A stretch of 64,000 nucleotides of DNA from contig CAJHNH020008534.1 of NCBI GenBank assembly GCA_905116865.2, forward strand, positions 290,445-354,444, written 5' to 3'. The DNA is from Candidula unifasciata (Eukaryota; Mollusca; Gastropoda; Stylommatophora; Geomitridae). The translations under genes and the position numbers were made by a program. Under the pieces are notes generated by a model. It did no database searches. It was not told where the DNA came from and saw nothing but the letters and a program-made list of their open reading frames with translations. Of the stretch, positions 23,662 through 35,126 are shown piece after piece. How positions within the stretch are numbered: position 1 is the first letter of the stretch; every line of letters starts with the position of its first letter.

Positions 23662-24720
23662 ATCCCACTGCGTGCTAGTTTTAGCAAGAGACCTTTCTTC
23701 TAAATCTTATTAAAGGCTTTGGTTAGGTCCAGGAATGTAGTTAGAAGTTTTTTTTTTCTTTTCTGGAAATAATGTTCAATTTTCTGTGCTAGATAAGAGG
23801 TTTGGTCATCAGTGCTTCTGTATTTCCTGAAGCTTGATTGGCTGTCACCAATATCTTGTTCTCTTCCAGGAAATTAGGTGATCTATTTTTCAATAATCTG
23901 TCCATAGTCTTTCCAAGGCAGCTTAAGATGCTTATGGGGCGGTAACTGAATTTGTTTTCCTTGGCGTTCCTTTCTTGGCTATGGGAACTATTTCTACTTC
24001 CTTCCATTTCGTTGGAAGTAGTCCATGGGCGCAGGATTGATTGATAAGGTCTAATGGTCGTTGTTTCCCAGCTAGTCTCTAGTGTACTATAATTTAATCT
24101 GTTCTTCGATCATGTCCGGATACCTTTCTTTTCTTAAGGTTTCTTAATGCACATTCATCTTCTTGTGGGCTAAAGAATTTATTCATTAATCTTGGTTATT
24201 TTCTTGCTGTTATTGGTTTTCCTCAATTCTCTCGTCACTTCTTTTCTCGTTCTAGAGAGAAGGTTTTGCTTTCTTTAAAAAAAAAAAATGGGTAGTTTAT
24301 TACCGTCTTTCTCCATCCTGAGAGCTGCAGTCTTTTCCTGTCATATTGTCCTTATGCACGTGGATTTTATATCTTCTATAAATAGCCTTATGTTTGTTTT
24401 GTTACGCTGAGGTCAGATGGATCTTTTCCATATGTACTCTTGCTTCTGTGCTTTGTGTGTGTATGTGTATGTGCAGCTGTTCCAGTTCTGGGGTCCAGAA
24501 GGGTTCATAGTTTTGCCTCCGACTTTAGGGGATTGATTTTTATGCTGCTTCGAGTTTGATACTGGTAAGAGTCCTGGTGTTGTTTCTCATCTCAATGTTA
24601 GAAATGGGCTCCGATAGTTTCTTTTTAGTTAGTTTTTTTTTTGCGTATTTTATTTTTGTGTGTAATCTGGTAATCTGGTAATCCTAGTTTCAGCTTCATA
24701 GCAAACGGGTCACCCCATAG

Positions 24721-25079
24721 CTGCTCCGCTCCTGTGCCAACGAAAAACACACGTAGCTCACAGTGTCACACCATGCACTCAAATCAAAAGCTGGGCGACG
24801 AAACTATATGCTTCCAGTCTACAAATGGAACCTGGCAGAAGTAAAAAAAAAAAAAAAACTTTTGCCACGGCTAAAAAAAAGTGGCCGTGCCTAGCGTCCA
24901 TTTTGACCTGAAGCATTATGTGAGGGTTAATAAATGGTTGACCCAGCAGTACCCTCACTATTAGCTGGGGAAGGGACATGACATTACATCCATCAGCAGG
25001 CGTCGCCCCTACAACGACCTGACTGCCTTCGTTAACGACTGTTCACCCAACAGCCATGCAGTTCTTTGGCACGAAGGAG
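24721..25079. other. Intergenic, nothing recognised
   Basis: Contains an A run (24843-24859). No motif. Confidence 0.5.
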
Positions 25080-25940
25080 ACACCTTGAACTTGGGTTTCG
25101 GAATGCCGACTTCCTACAAAATGTTATTTTGTGTTTTGTTCACACAATCGACGTCACTGCACATTGGGTATACCCATGCGTGCGCAGTCTTCCGAAGCAG
25201 CACCCACTCCAAAGTACTTCTACTAATTGTGCCCATTAGAAGCTGGTTATATTGTCTCCTTTCTCGACCTCGAAGACGACAAAGACGTGCTTCACCATGC
25301 TTAACTCCCATGTCACGCAATCGTGTTAGTGTCAGGGATTCGTCATTATCCATTAGCCCAGTACGTACAGCGTTGACGATATCTGGTCTGTCCATGCTTT
25401 TTCCCGCAATCATCAGTGCAGTGCTTGCCAGTTGGTCCGCTCGCTCATTTCCCTTTAAGCATAACACGGTGTGTAGATCCAGGTTACGGAAGTTAAGTGC
25501 GATTTCCGAATGCTTTCTATCCATTCAGAGCGCATACTGCCTGTTGCTATCTTCTGAAGCATATTCACTGAGTCTGAGACAATTACTGCTTGTGTGGCGG
25601 TTTGCTCGGATACCCATGCTAAAGCTCTAGAAGCAGCGGCTATTTCCATGGTCATCCTTGACGTGGTTGTCTGGTAAGCGCCGCTGTCCTCATGTATTGT
25701 TTTCCCCCTTCTTTGCGCTGTGTATGCCCATGCTGACCTTGATCCGCGATGATGAAATCTTCTGGGTTTGAATGCTGATCTATCAGTTCCCTTACTTCTG
25801 TGTCTATGGCCGCAAGAATCTGATCCCGACAGTACCTTCCAAGTGTGATGACAACCTTAGAGATGCCATTCATGTCTACTGGTGTATTCATCGATTCTTT
25901 TCCGTGCCTGATAACGTCTAGGTGACATACCTGCTGGATC
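25080..25940 (-). pseudogene. Group A retrotransposon 3' part with RNase H
   Basis: Minus-strand pieces in order: 25942-25760 (linker, with DQILAAIDTEVRELIDQH and EDFIIADQG, the decayed RNase H motif I); 25655-25455 (MTMEIAAASRALAWV and IVSDSVNMLQKI); 25524-25114, a 136-codon frame with GNERADQLASTALM, RLCRLRGRERR and GTISRSTLEWVL. The last is the best preserved RNase H C-terminal region of this subfamily. Motif I has lost its Asp-Gly-Ser. A (GT)n tract follows on the right. Confidence 0.82.
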
Positions 25941-25953
25941 AAATCCTATTTTT

Positions 25954-25956
<3 letters not shown>

Positions 25957-26000
<44 letters not shown>
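25957..26000. repeat. (GT)n microsatellite, about 22 repeats
   Basis: A simple GT tract between a minus-strand group A copy and a plus-strand group D copy. Confidence 0.95.
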
Positions 26001-26002
<2 letters not shown>

Positions 26003-26004
26003 AA

Positions 26005-26545
26005 AGAAGTTGAACGTAGACTAAATCAAGCAAAGTCATCGTTTTTAAAAATGAAGAATATTTCAAGCAGTCTTTCCTTGTCAACTGAGACGAGAAGGAT
26101 AATCCTAAATTGCAGTATATTTCCTATCCTGATATACGGAGTCAGTTGGAAGGGTAGTGAAAAATTATATGGAAGCTGCGGAGATGTGGTTTTATAGACG
26201 GATGATGAGAATACACCGGACAGATAAAATGGTAATGAAGATGTCTTAAAAGAAACTGACTCACGAAGAGAATTGTTTGCCCACATTAGTAAGGAGCAAT
26301 CTACATTCTTTGGTCATGTCATTAGAAGGAAAATAATTGGAGTGCATCGCAACAGTAGGAAAGTTAGAGGGGAAAAGAGGCTGAGGGAGACCCAGAAAAA
26401 GATGATGGACAGTTTGACATCATGGCATGGAGAATCATCCGTATCAGAGATCACTGAAAGTACAGGAGACAGCAGATCGTGGATAGACATGACTACCAAC
26501 GCAACAAGTCATGGATCTTACAAAGAAAAAGGGGAATGTTCTCAA
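26005..26545 (+). pseudogene. LINE C-terminal region (group D)
   Basis: The plus strand encodes EVERRLNQAKSSFLKMKN and SLSTETRRIILNCSIFPILIYG (26005-26150). After frame changes come FFGHVIRRKIIGV (26305-26340), RGEKRLRETQKKMMDSL and ITESTGDSRSW (26370-26490). This is the standard order of the C-terminal domain of RTE/CFDP2-like LINEs. Two frame breaks near 26190-26270. It starts within the domain, so it is strongly 5'-truncated. Confidence 0.75.
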
Positions 26546-27159
26546 AGTGGAATTCCATAATTGTGTCACGATTTTTAAAAATCCAACTCTACATTTTGAA
26601 TTCATTATCAAAGCTGACAACTGATCATTCCACGTTTTCTGCAAGTTTTATTCTGCTGACAGGGTAAGGGCACTTAGTATTTTTTATTTACTCTAGCTAA
26701 AAGGTTTCCAATAATTAGGTTATTCAGTGACGCAGTATTCTATCACAAGGTTAAGCAATGGCGTTTATCCTAAATCTGAACAAAGATGTGATGGTTCTAG
26801 CATACACACATTAAAACACTGTGACATTACCCTCCCCCCACTCCCCTAAACGTAGTGGATTTGTAGCTTTAGCTATAAATTACTACCTCTAATTTGTCTA
26901 TAATCAGATGCCATTTAGGTTGTTCAGTATAGTAAAATGCCATCTCCTAACAAACATTTGATGTTTCTAGAACCCTGTTGTTGTAAACACTGTTACATTG
27001 GGAAGTAAAGATGGCTAGGGTCCTGTACTTAAAAAGAATCAAATGTCTGTCGTCTTGCAAAAGGGTACATATGCAATAAAAATTCTTGTTTTTCGCTAAA
27101 CAAAATATATCCGTTTAATGTTACCATTGTTCCATGTTTGGTATTGCTATGAGAAAGAC
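26546..27159. other. Intergenic, nothing recognised
   Basis: AT-rich; only short frames. Confidence 0.5.
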
Positions 27160-27260
27160 AAGAAAGACTTATAATGAAACTGCTGTTGGTATCATCAGCA
27201 TTGAAACTCTTCACTGGCCGCTGAAGATTAGTTCCGAGCACTTATGAAAATTTCTTTAAC
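27160..27260 (+). pseudogene. Group A RNase H terminal scrap
   Basis: About 30 codons (ETAVGIISIETLHWPLK) correspond to NATGTISIGTLQWLLK of the copy at 1-1905 and NQKATGTITIGTLRWLL of that at 61540-62220. Confidence 0.6.
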
Positions 27261-27279
27261 ATAGCCTGCATGGCCATAA

Positions 27280-27605
27280 CGAATGTGCCGGAGAAATCGT
27301 ACATCCCACTACTATCCCACCTTGGAGCTCAGTCCTTTCTGGCAGTGAACGTAGGGATAGAGAAGCGTACGGCGTATTTACAAAAATACTGCTCTGTCAG
27401 AGCAATGATCTGTGCCAGTACGTGAAACATGCGAAGGGCTTGCCATAAAAGCTTACGGGGTACCGACCCATAGACGTTGGCGAGGTCAAACCGGATCATT
27501 TGGGTTCCTTCTTTTCTGCCTTTGCTCTCTGAATACCCTCCCAAATCATGGACGCATGCTCGAGACACCCGGGGTCGTTCGGAATACCATTTTTCTTCAC
27601 CGACT
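27280..27605 (-). pseudogene. Group B LINE RT fragment
   Basis: The minus strand 27568-27329 encodes MIRFDLANVYGSVPRKLLWQALR, the RT block around the first catalytic Asp (LDLANAYGAVPHKLL in the copy at 45301-45600). It is preceded by SRACVHDLGGYSES-like sequence and followed by the YAVRFSIPTFTARKD region. About 105 codons, one frame plus scraps; cut at both ends. Confidence 0.72.
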
Positions 27606-28160
27606 GATCTGAATCAAGCCATCGTTTTTTAAGTAATAGGGTCACTGATAACAACAAACGGCCGATGTGATAATCAAATTAAATTTAGAATAGCCCAATT
27701 AAAAGCAGCCTTTCGGAGGGTGAAACACACACACATACATATACCCCCCCCCCCCACACACACACATTACAGTATATCTTTATTAGTTAAGTGGAGAATG
27801 AAAGTACTTCACAGTTTTTTGCATAAAGTCAGCCCTGAAATATGGAAGTTCATTGTGGAAGTTCATTGTGGTCAATCGCTTCTTTAAAAATCATTGGATA
27901 AACGAAACTGCGCGATGACAATAAACTTGCTGGAGTATGGACATATCACAGGAGAAGTAATTAGATAAACAATTTGACAGCTTGGCATGTGGAAATCATA
28001 AAAGATTCACAGTAAACGGTGAATATGTGCGTGGACAAACATGATAACCAACGCCAAACTCACTCAAATGAGAATATTAACTAATACGCAATTCGTGTTG
28101 TCTGAATATATGATGTAACACTAAACAATATACTCACTGATAACTTGCATTGTTTTCTTT
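27606..28160. other. Intergenic with a CA/C-rich tract
   Basis: (CA)n and 12 C at 27725-27768; otherwise nothing. Confidence 0.55.
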
Positions 28161-28177
28161 TCTTCATTTCTCCCTAG

Positions 28178-28249
28178 TTTACAGATGAACTCCGTTCTCT
28201 GGAACTCAACACACACACAACACTTTTTGAAAGAATTTCGCTACAGTAG
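28178..28249 (+). other. Possible terminal exon (weak)
   Basis: A long pyrimidine tract (28150-28175) ends in CCCTAG at 28172-28177, a good splice acceptor. From 28178, 23 codons are open before TAG at 28247-28249. A second frame stays open to 28382. No homology recognised, so this could be a chance acceptor. Confidence 0.2.
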
Positions 28250-28505
28250 ACAAGTACTACAGACAATTATAAATGACCTGTTTTCTAAATATGGCAACAG
28301 AAGATTATTATCTCTTTTTTTGTTTGTTGCTGCCAGGAATATTTCCTACACACAGTATTCACTCCTAAACGGCTGCAAGTGATTACACAAGAAAAACTCA
28401 AAAGAGTTAACATAGAGAGATGATACACAACCCAACTGTTGCATAACCAGCTGTCACTGTATGTATCGAAAGTTTATGTTTATTGATTCAATGGGTGAGT
28501 TTAGT

Positions 28506-28974
28506 GTAACAGCTAGACATATACTGTATTGTTGGTCAACCGTAGAAATACTAGTCTGGTGAAGTATGTAACAGTTAGACATATACTGTATTGTTGGTCA
28601 ACCGTAGAACTACTAGTCTGGTGAAGTATGTAACAGTTAGACATATACTGCGTTAATCTACCGTAGAACTACTAGTGTGGTGAGGTATGTAACAGCTATA
28701 CATAATGTGTTGGTGAACCGTAGAACCACTAGTCTGGAGAAATATGTAACAGCTAGACATATACAGTATTGTTTGTCAAGTGTAGAACTACTAGTCTGGT
28801 GAAATGTGTAACTGATTGACATATACTGTGTTGTTGGTCAACTGTAGAACTACAAGTCTGGTGATATTTGTAACAGCTAGACACATGCTGCGTTGTTGCT
28901 TAACCGTATAACTACTAGTATCGTGAGATATTTAACAGCTAGACATATACTGTGAAGGTCACACGTAGAACTAC
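28506..28974. repeat. Tandem array, 57-62 bp unit, about 7.6 copies
   Basis: Units start GTAACAGCTAGACATATACTG-like at 28506, 28568, 28630, 28689, 28746, 28808, 28870 and 28932. Each ends with CTACTAGTCTGGTGAAGTAT-like sequence. Divergence is modest. The array stops exactly where the minus-strand LINE at 28975-30430 begins. Confidence 0.9.
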
Positions 28975-30430
28975 TTCTTGTACCTTTCTTGCCACCAATG
29001 GAGCATAGGCCTTCAACAACTCACGCCAAGTCGTTCTGTCTTTTGCTATCGCATGCAGCTCTCCACATGTCCCCCACCCCCATATTTCTAACTTCATTAT
29101 CCAGCTCCCTTCTCCATGTTTTTTTGGCCTACCTTTATTCCAATGCCTCTGTGGGTCCAATGCAAAGACATTCTAGTTATACTGTTCTTCACGTTTCCCA
29201 ATGTGTTTCCCATCCAACGCCAGCGTCTTTTCTTCACCTCTTGGTTCACTGGAGCTTGCTTAGTTCTCTCCAGAAGCGCTACATTAGCGATTCTTTCATA
29301 CCATTCCCTCTACTCTGCACAGGCACTAGTTAATGAATGTCTGTAACTTATTAGTAATTGCCTTAGTTGTTCTCCATGTTTCCGCCCTATACAAAAGTAC
29401 TGATTTGACATTAGAATTAAAAATTTTGAGTTTGGTATTTTTTAAAATTTCTTTTGACCTCCACAAATTCCCTAGTGCAATGAAAGCTTCTCTTGCCTTT
29501 TGTATTATTATTTTAATATCTCTATTAGCTCCTCCATCTGTATCTACATTACTGCCCAAATAGGTGTACGACTCCATGTCTTCGAGTGGGGTGCCATTAA
29601 GAGAAACGACATTACTATTTGCCAGATTTATTTTCACTTTCTTTATCTTTCCTTTGTAGATTTTCATACCTAGCTGCTGTGATCTCGCTGCAAGTATATG
29701 CAGTTTATCTTACATCTCATTCTGTGAATGGGACAGAAAATAAACACAAGTATAATCAGGGAGTCCAGATCATCAAGCTGTTTTTGTAGGGGTCCAATGA
29801 ATTCCATTCTTGGTGTTATCAGTTACTGTCTTCACAATGCAGTCTTTGGCCAAAAAAAAAAAAAAAAAAAGGCGACAAAAGACATCCCCGTCGCAAATCT
29901 GTTTTTATTTAAAATGTATATGTTAGCTTTCTTTCATGAAGAACTCGACATTTCATGTCTTTTTATGTTTCCTTTACTAAGTTAATAATGTTTATGTCGG
30001 ATTCCATAGTGCCCCATCAATTTCCTGAGATATTCCCTTTGAATGCTGTCAAATGTTTTTTTATAATCTATGAATCCAATGTATCTATTATGATACGTAA
30101 TGTGGCTATCTGGTCCGTACATATCTGTTGGGCCGAAAACCTGCCTGTTCATCTCTTAGCTTTTTATAGCATCATTTATTCTTCCCAAATTAATTCTACT
30201 TAGTATTTTTTAAGGAACTGACAGCAACATAATTCCTCTATAGTTTTCACACTCCTGTAGATCATCTTTTTTTGGGGGGGGGGGGGGGGGGAGGGGGGGG
30301 GGGGGCAGTTTTACAAGATTTGTATCCTTCTCTCCAGTCTGCAGGTATTTGTTCGTTTTCCCAGACTTTACTAAATAATCTATGTAGCAATTCTGTTGAT
30401 GTGTTTATGCTGGGACTAATAGTTTAGCTT
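28975..30430 (-). pseudogene. RTE/CFDP2-like LINE, RT and C-terminal domain (group D)
   Basis: Read on the minus strand: RDEQAGFRPNR and a FIDYEKAF-like block (30160-30020); then, with the catalytic FADD region lost, KIKKVKINLANSNVVSLNGTPLEDMESYTYLG and SVLLYRAETWRTTKAITNKLQTFIN (29640-29330); then a frame change to RWRWMGNTLG, LHWTHRG, KDRTTWRELL and the end near 28985. Poly(G) runs (18 and 13) interrupt it at 30274-30305, and an A run lies at 29849-29869. The same 3' region is found at 34835-35126. Confidence 0.85.
30274..30305. repeat. Poly(G) run (18 G, A, 13 G) inside a LINE
   Basis: The homopolymer lies within the RT-derived sequence, so it expanded after or at insertion. Confidence 0.95.
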
Positions 30431-30589
30431 GATCTAAGGGATGTCTTCGAAATCGTTTTCTTGTGCTCATCCCTTGCAGTGTCGAGGTGAAGCATAATTT
30501 ACGGGGAAAGTGCAGGTTCATGCGTGTCGTAAATTGGGATTCCAAGAGACTCTGTTATTTCTTCTATTCATCGTTTAAATAGTCAGTCC

Positions 30590-30860
30590 CTTATTCGCTT
30601 CCCATCTGGTCTATTCAACATTTCTCGCCGTAGTGTATTGTTTGTTGCCAAACCATTTCATCAGTCGTCTTCTAACGAAATCCAGAGCTGTCGCCACCAC
30701 CATTCTCTTTCCGTTTTCACGATTCCTGATCTTATCTCCTAGTGTTACATTAAGAGGCCTTCGTAGAAATCTCATTTCAGCTGTTGCAATTTTTACTATG
30801 TTTCTCTCATTGTCCACGTCTACAATTGACAAGAAGACTGTTTCATAGAGTTTGGTACTT
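30590..30860 (-). pseudogene. LINE C-terminal fragment (group D)
   Basis: Minus-strand 30832-30611 encodes ATAEMRFLRRPLNVTLGDKIRN and DFVRRRLMKWFGN. These equal the A-E-M-R-F-L-R-R...D-K-I-R-N...W-F-G-H blocks of RTE-like LINE C-termini. About 73 codons in one frame. Confidence 0.75.
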
Positions 30861-30999
30861 TTTGACTAGTGAGCTGGTTTGCTCTGTTACGTCTGTTATC
30901 GAACTCCTGTTTTTCCGGCCGAAACGTGGGTAGACCTACTACTACTCTTTGTGGGGATTTAGAGAAAATAAAACAAGCACTCGTTTCTCTATCAGCATT

Positions 31000-31172
31000 T
31001 CCAAAATGGAAAACTCTGATCTATTCCAGTTAAGACCCATCTCTCTTTCGAACGTTGAGGGCAAGATGTTTTTCTCGGTTATGACACACCGACTGACGGA
31101 TTACTTGATGTAGAACACGTATATAGGCACATCGGTCAAGAAAGGTGAGCGTCCCCGGATGCCTTGAGTGTG
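31000..31172 (+). pseudogene. Group B LINE RT fragment
   Basis: The plus strand encodes LFQLRPISLSNVEGKMFFSV and HRLTDYLM, matching FRPISxxNVEGKIFFSVMARRLTQYLM of the copies at 45301-45600 and 56299-56511. About 55 codons, cut on both sides. Confidence 0.7.
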
Positions 31173-31189
31173 CGTCTTTGATCTGGGAA

Positions 31190-31435
31190 GGTAATCATAA
31201 GACAAAGGCAGAGAAGAAAGAAATGCACGTGATTTGATTTTTTTTGTTGGTTTTAGAGCAGATTTCTGCTGTTAGCACTATGTCATTAGCAAATCTCAAA
31301 ACGTTTATTCTTCTTCCATTGATATACACTCCAGGCAATTCCTCAGCCTGTTTAAAAAATGTTTTCCATATTCTATATATAAGTGGAAATGGCTTGGGCA
31401 TAGAAAACATCCCTGACGTACTCCTCTTCATATCT
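31190..31435 (-). pseudogene. RTE-like LINE RT palm fragment
   Basis: The minus strand encodes FKQAEELPGVYINGRRINVL, then RFANDIVLTAE, the palm with FAND for YADD. About 60 recognisable codons. Confidence 0.7.
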
Positions 31436-31439
31436 CTAT

Positions 31440-31880
31440 CTGTGGTGAAACGATATTGGTGTGTCTAACAGGGGCCATTTGTTCTAATGTGTATCACAAA
31501 GACCTGCAACATATTGACCGTTTATATGAATGTGAGTATCTCAAGCACTACAAGGCTCGTAATGAAAATTATGAGGCGCTTGGTGGACTGTACAGAAACA
31601 TTGTTTTGGATAATTTGAAATCTCTTTTCCCGAATGGTGGTATTGCACACAGAGTGTCCATCTGCATGACTGTAACTAACTGCATAGGACAACGTTCTTT
31701 TTTTCAAGACTAAAACATAAGAAGTAAAGTTCGAAACACAATTGGGCAGTATCGTTCAAACTGTTTTTCACCCATATGCATGGAAGAGGACATCTGAAGA
31801 CCACTGATTTCGAGAGCCAATAGTGAAGCAATACTGAGAAAAGAAATGCCACAAACGCTGGTTATAATAAGTTCGTAATT
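31440..31880 (+). pseudogene. hAT-type transposase C-terminal (dimerisation) remnant
   Basis: An 85-codon plus-strand frame contains GGLYRNIVLDNLKSLFPNGG, IAHRVSICMTVTNCIGQRSF, then a stop, then NTIGQYRSNCF and EEDI in the following sequence. This follows the layout of the hAT/ZMYM-type C-terminal dimerisation region (…LFPN…ALRI.LTLPVT.ASAERSFS.LK…LR.TM.QERL..L…I). The Ser-Ala-Glu-Arg-Ser core reads IGQRSF here. Terminal repeats not found. Confidence 0.65.
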
Positions 31881-34430
31881 ATTTCATACTCTGTAATCGA
31901 ATCTATAGTTTTGTTTTACCACTAGTTTTGACAAAGTGCCAGTGAATTAAAGAGATGTTTAATATTATTCATGCGAGTGACTGTCGTAGAGCTCCCAGCA
32001 ATCTGGTGGTTTGACCCGGCTCTCCATTACGCTGCTAAGACGGCTCTGGTGTCAACGACCGTGCAGTTTTCTTTGGGAATGAACGCTATGTGCACTCGTC
32101 AGGGGCGAGGAGAATAGTTAAATTGGGGGTAGGCGCTGAAAAAGGCTATATGGGGCGGGGGGGGGGGGGCTGAAAGGGTAAGCCCGTCAATCTTCACGTA
32201 TAATATACGACTGGGTTCCCACGAGTTGGTAAATCATACAATTTTACACACTTTAGTAGATCTAAAGATGTCGTCGAATACAGTAACTGACTGACTGAAC
32301 TGTTGTTGTTGTGGCCAGAACAGAGCGATGTCGTCGACAAGAATGGCTGTGAATTTGGCGAGGCCAGCACACTGCGGACTACTACGCCGCATAAAGTCGC
32401 ACGTAGGATTCTAGAGACGCATTTGTGTCCTTTGTTCTATTGTTTCTCGCCCTTGTCGATCATCACATGCTCTCGATGCACTGACTATATGAACCTGCGG
32501 TGGATTCGACAAAGTTCATGTAGTGGTGAGGTGTGTAAATCCGAAAATTGTCAATTCGCTCGTCCGCACGCCAGGGCCGAAATTCTGTGTTTATAGGCAG
32601 CAGATGCAACGATAGCACCATGAGAGATTCTTAGAGCAGCGCCTGACAGAATGCAGGATTCCATGCTGCTGCAGAAAAGTAAGCTACTCTACTTGTCAGG
32701 CACCAACACTGACAGGTACAGTAATGGCATCAAACAATAGGAACACTGCAGTCTAAAAACCCCACTAAGAATAATGAAGCAATAAACGTTAAAAACAAAC
32801 AACACATAACAGCCTTAGAATACTGGACTTTCCCGAGGACTCCCAGTGTTACAGTTTGTTTGGGATAAGCTAAAAAGATATTACTAGATCAAATTTCCAA
32901 GCGTTAATGACATGGCCAAAATGGTGCGCACTGTATGTGAGGTTGTAGGTATTAAATTAGGAAACCGCCGCTAGAGGACAAAGAGGTTTGACGCTACAAT
33001 TTACTCTCACTGTGCCCACGAGTTGGGAACAGTAGAAAAGATGAAGTTGCCCGTTTGCAAAGAGATATTATGAAATGCAGGGCAAAAAAAAAAGGTACAA
33101 AGCCAACGGTTTCAACCCGCCTAGAGAGAGGGAACGAGATGGGCTGCACCAAGCTTGGCTGCACTGAAGAGCAGACACAGTGTCACATATCACTCCTGTC
33201 GCGTGCCTAATGTAAGGATTTCTCCTTCAGAACCAACAGCACTCAGAGATAATTATGTTGAGTCGTTTGGCTCGTATTGGTCTAAGGGATTCCCCGTGGC
33301 CAATATACGCTCAACTTATCTCTGGAGTAGGGCAACTCAAGTATTGGCACTACAAAATATGTCAGTATATGAATACAATATTTCTAGGCACACTTGGCTG
33401 GACACCCCCACTACTTACTAAAGAAAGCCCCCAGGTTATGATAGGTCATTATCATAACCATGTTAACACATATAATGAAGATACATACACACACAACTGC
33501 TAAACACTTAAAAAGGTGAAATAGAGAAACCTAAGTCAGCCATGAAAATGAATGCATGTAATCAGTAATATATATATACATTAAAAATATAGAGAAGCAG
33601 ATGCCAGATTTCTATAGCTGGATTCCAGGATACAATGTCTAGATCACCAAAATTACACAGACAGAAGGTCCTGGAGATGACACATTGTCATCATTGGGAA
33701 ACATGTGAGCTGTGAGGAATATTGCAAGTAAGGCATCAAACTGAACTTATCCTCTTTCCGTCTATGATGTTTCCCTCAGCTCCTGATGATTCGACTGTCT
33801 TTGGTGACTCTGCCTCAACTGGATCAGCTGGTGGAGGAGTACCTCACCATAAAGGACACCGCAACTGGATAATTACACAGCAAATGGCTTCCACTAGTCA
33901 TTAGCAGTACTGTCCATGAGCTGCACACATGTTCTGGCACTGTAGGAAGTTTCTATCACCAGTTAGGACATACAAGGTCTTTGAGCTATACTAAGCTCTA
34001 GCACTGGTAGTCTGTTTGGGTTATGAGCTCCAGCATATTGATGATGTCAGGAACCTTCACAGGTGTTAGCTGGTGGGTAGTTAGTTTAGGGTTGGTTTAT
34101 GGTTGGTTGATGTTGGTTGGACTGTGAAACTTCTGCCAGCTCCTCACAAAGGATACATCCCAAGCATATGCAAAAACTGAGACATTCCAGATTGCCTTAA
34201 GAAATTGAACTTATACAGGCATCAATTGACACGTCTGGACGCTAGGAAGCTGGCAAAGAGAATAGCGTCACTTAGACGCTTCAGGCGTTGGTAAAAAAAA
34301 GAAGTCCCTAGTATACATGGGCAAGGAGTGCATCGGTTTCTAAGAAACCTCAAATAACTCCTCTAATATATATCAAAGATATATACATTTAAAAGTGGAG
34401 TTTAGTTAAAGCAACCAGAAAAGTGTTGTC
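31881..34430. other. Long stretch without a recognised gene
   Basis: Includes a 13 nt G run (32157-32169). Frames of 60-97 codons (for example 32303-32596) have no motif I recognise. A possible exon at 33780-33872 is listed separately. Confidence 0.5.
33780..33872 (+). other. Possible terminal exon (weak)
   Basis: A pyrimidine-rich stretch ends in TTCCCTCAG at 33771-33779. From 33780, 30 codons are open (LLMIRLSLVTLPQLDQLVEE then YLTIKD) before TAA at 33870-33872. The leucine-rich, charged pattern looks helical and protein-like, but I cannot name a family. It might be the end of a decayed transposon ORF. Confidence 0.25.
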
Positions 34431-34437
34431 CAATAAA

Positions 34438-34439
<2 letters not shown>

Positions 34440-34525
<86 letters not shown>
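34440..34525. repeat. (AT)n, about 42 repeats
   Basis: Uninterrupted alternating AT of about 85 bp. Confidence 0.97.
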
Positions 34526-34527
<2 letters not shown>

Positions 34528-34834
34528 TATTAGGGACTATATCTATCCGGGCGAGTCCAAGTTTGAATTTTGTGAAGATTTACAGGTAAGTTAGGTTACC
34601 AGTCTTACAGACTGATGCGTAATGGCTTATCATTTCACGACACACAGTGACCTATCTCTCGCTGATTGTTTATGTCGGAACAGATAAACCAAGTGAGCAC
34701 TAGAAAGACGAACGAATATAAACTTGGAAAATCTAAGTATGTTATTCTGTCATCATTGTGAATCAGCAGGTTCTTTACATAAGGTCGCTCTCGTCCTCGA
34801 TCGCCTGAAAGTCTTCTGACAATATTTTCTTATG
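34526..34834. other. Intergenic, nothing recognised
   Basis: No motif or repeat. Confidence 0.5.
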
Positions 34835-35126
34835 TTGCACTTTTTCTTTTTTTATGCCTTTGTAACCACCCAGTGGAGCATAGGGCCTCAACCAACTCAA
34901 CCATTCCAAGTCGTTCTATCCTGTGTTATCGCATGCCGCTCTAGCCATGTCCTCCCCATCTTTTGAACTTCACTTTCTGGCTCCCTTCTCCATGTGTTTT
35001 TTAAAATCTTTCTTTATTTCTATGCCCCTGTGGGTTTCACGGCAAAGGTATTTTAGTTATAATGTTCTGAGATTTTCTCAACATGTGTCCTATCCGACAC
35101 CAGCGTCTTTACTTCACCTCCCAATC
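34835..35126 (-). pseudogene. LINE 3' fragment, same family as 28975-30430
   Basis: Close nucleotide match to about 28990-29240 (a GGAGCATAGGGCCTCAACCA-like start through the ACACCAGCGTCTTTACTTCACCTC end). The minus strand carries the family C-terminus. The minisatellite starts at the truncated 5' side of this fragment. Confidence 0.8.

Larger units (their letters stand above)
22331..24720 (-). pseudogene. Jockey-like LINE, interrupted by a SINE (group C)
   Basis: Read on the minus strand from 24720: an EN-RT linker with NYEPFWTPELEQL (about 24540-24500), then a KWKEVEIVPIAK-like block and FSYRPISILSCLGKTMDRLL (23960-23900), LDLTKAFNKI (about 23730), and the SINE at 23382-23650. After the SINE come TLFIIFINDL (about 23240) and the palm HADDLTMW (about 23190) in place of YADD, then RLRLIKNLNGTSWGADANTVLEGYVRPKLEYG (22900-22800) and NTALRIITGGM (22745-22714). 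An AATAAA-like signal is present on the minus strand near 22335. No RNase H follows. Several stops and shifts; not functional. Confidence 0.82.

Noticed and set aside
28178..28382. Confident terminal exon
   Set aside because: The acceptor is good, but two frames are open and neither resembles a known protein; kept only as a weak candidate.
28506..28974. CRISPR array
   Set aside because: Tandem units are contiguous without unique spacers, and the context is eukaryotic. The same holds for 35127-36708, 57687-58361 and 61222-61371.
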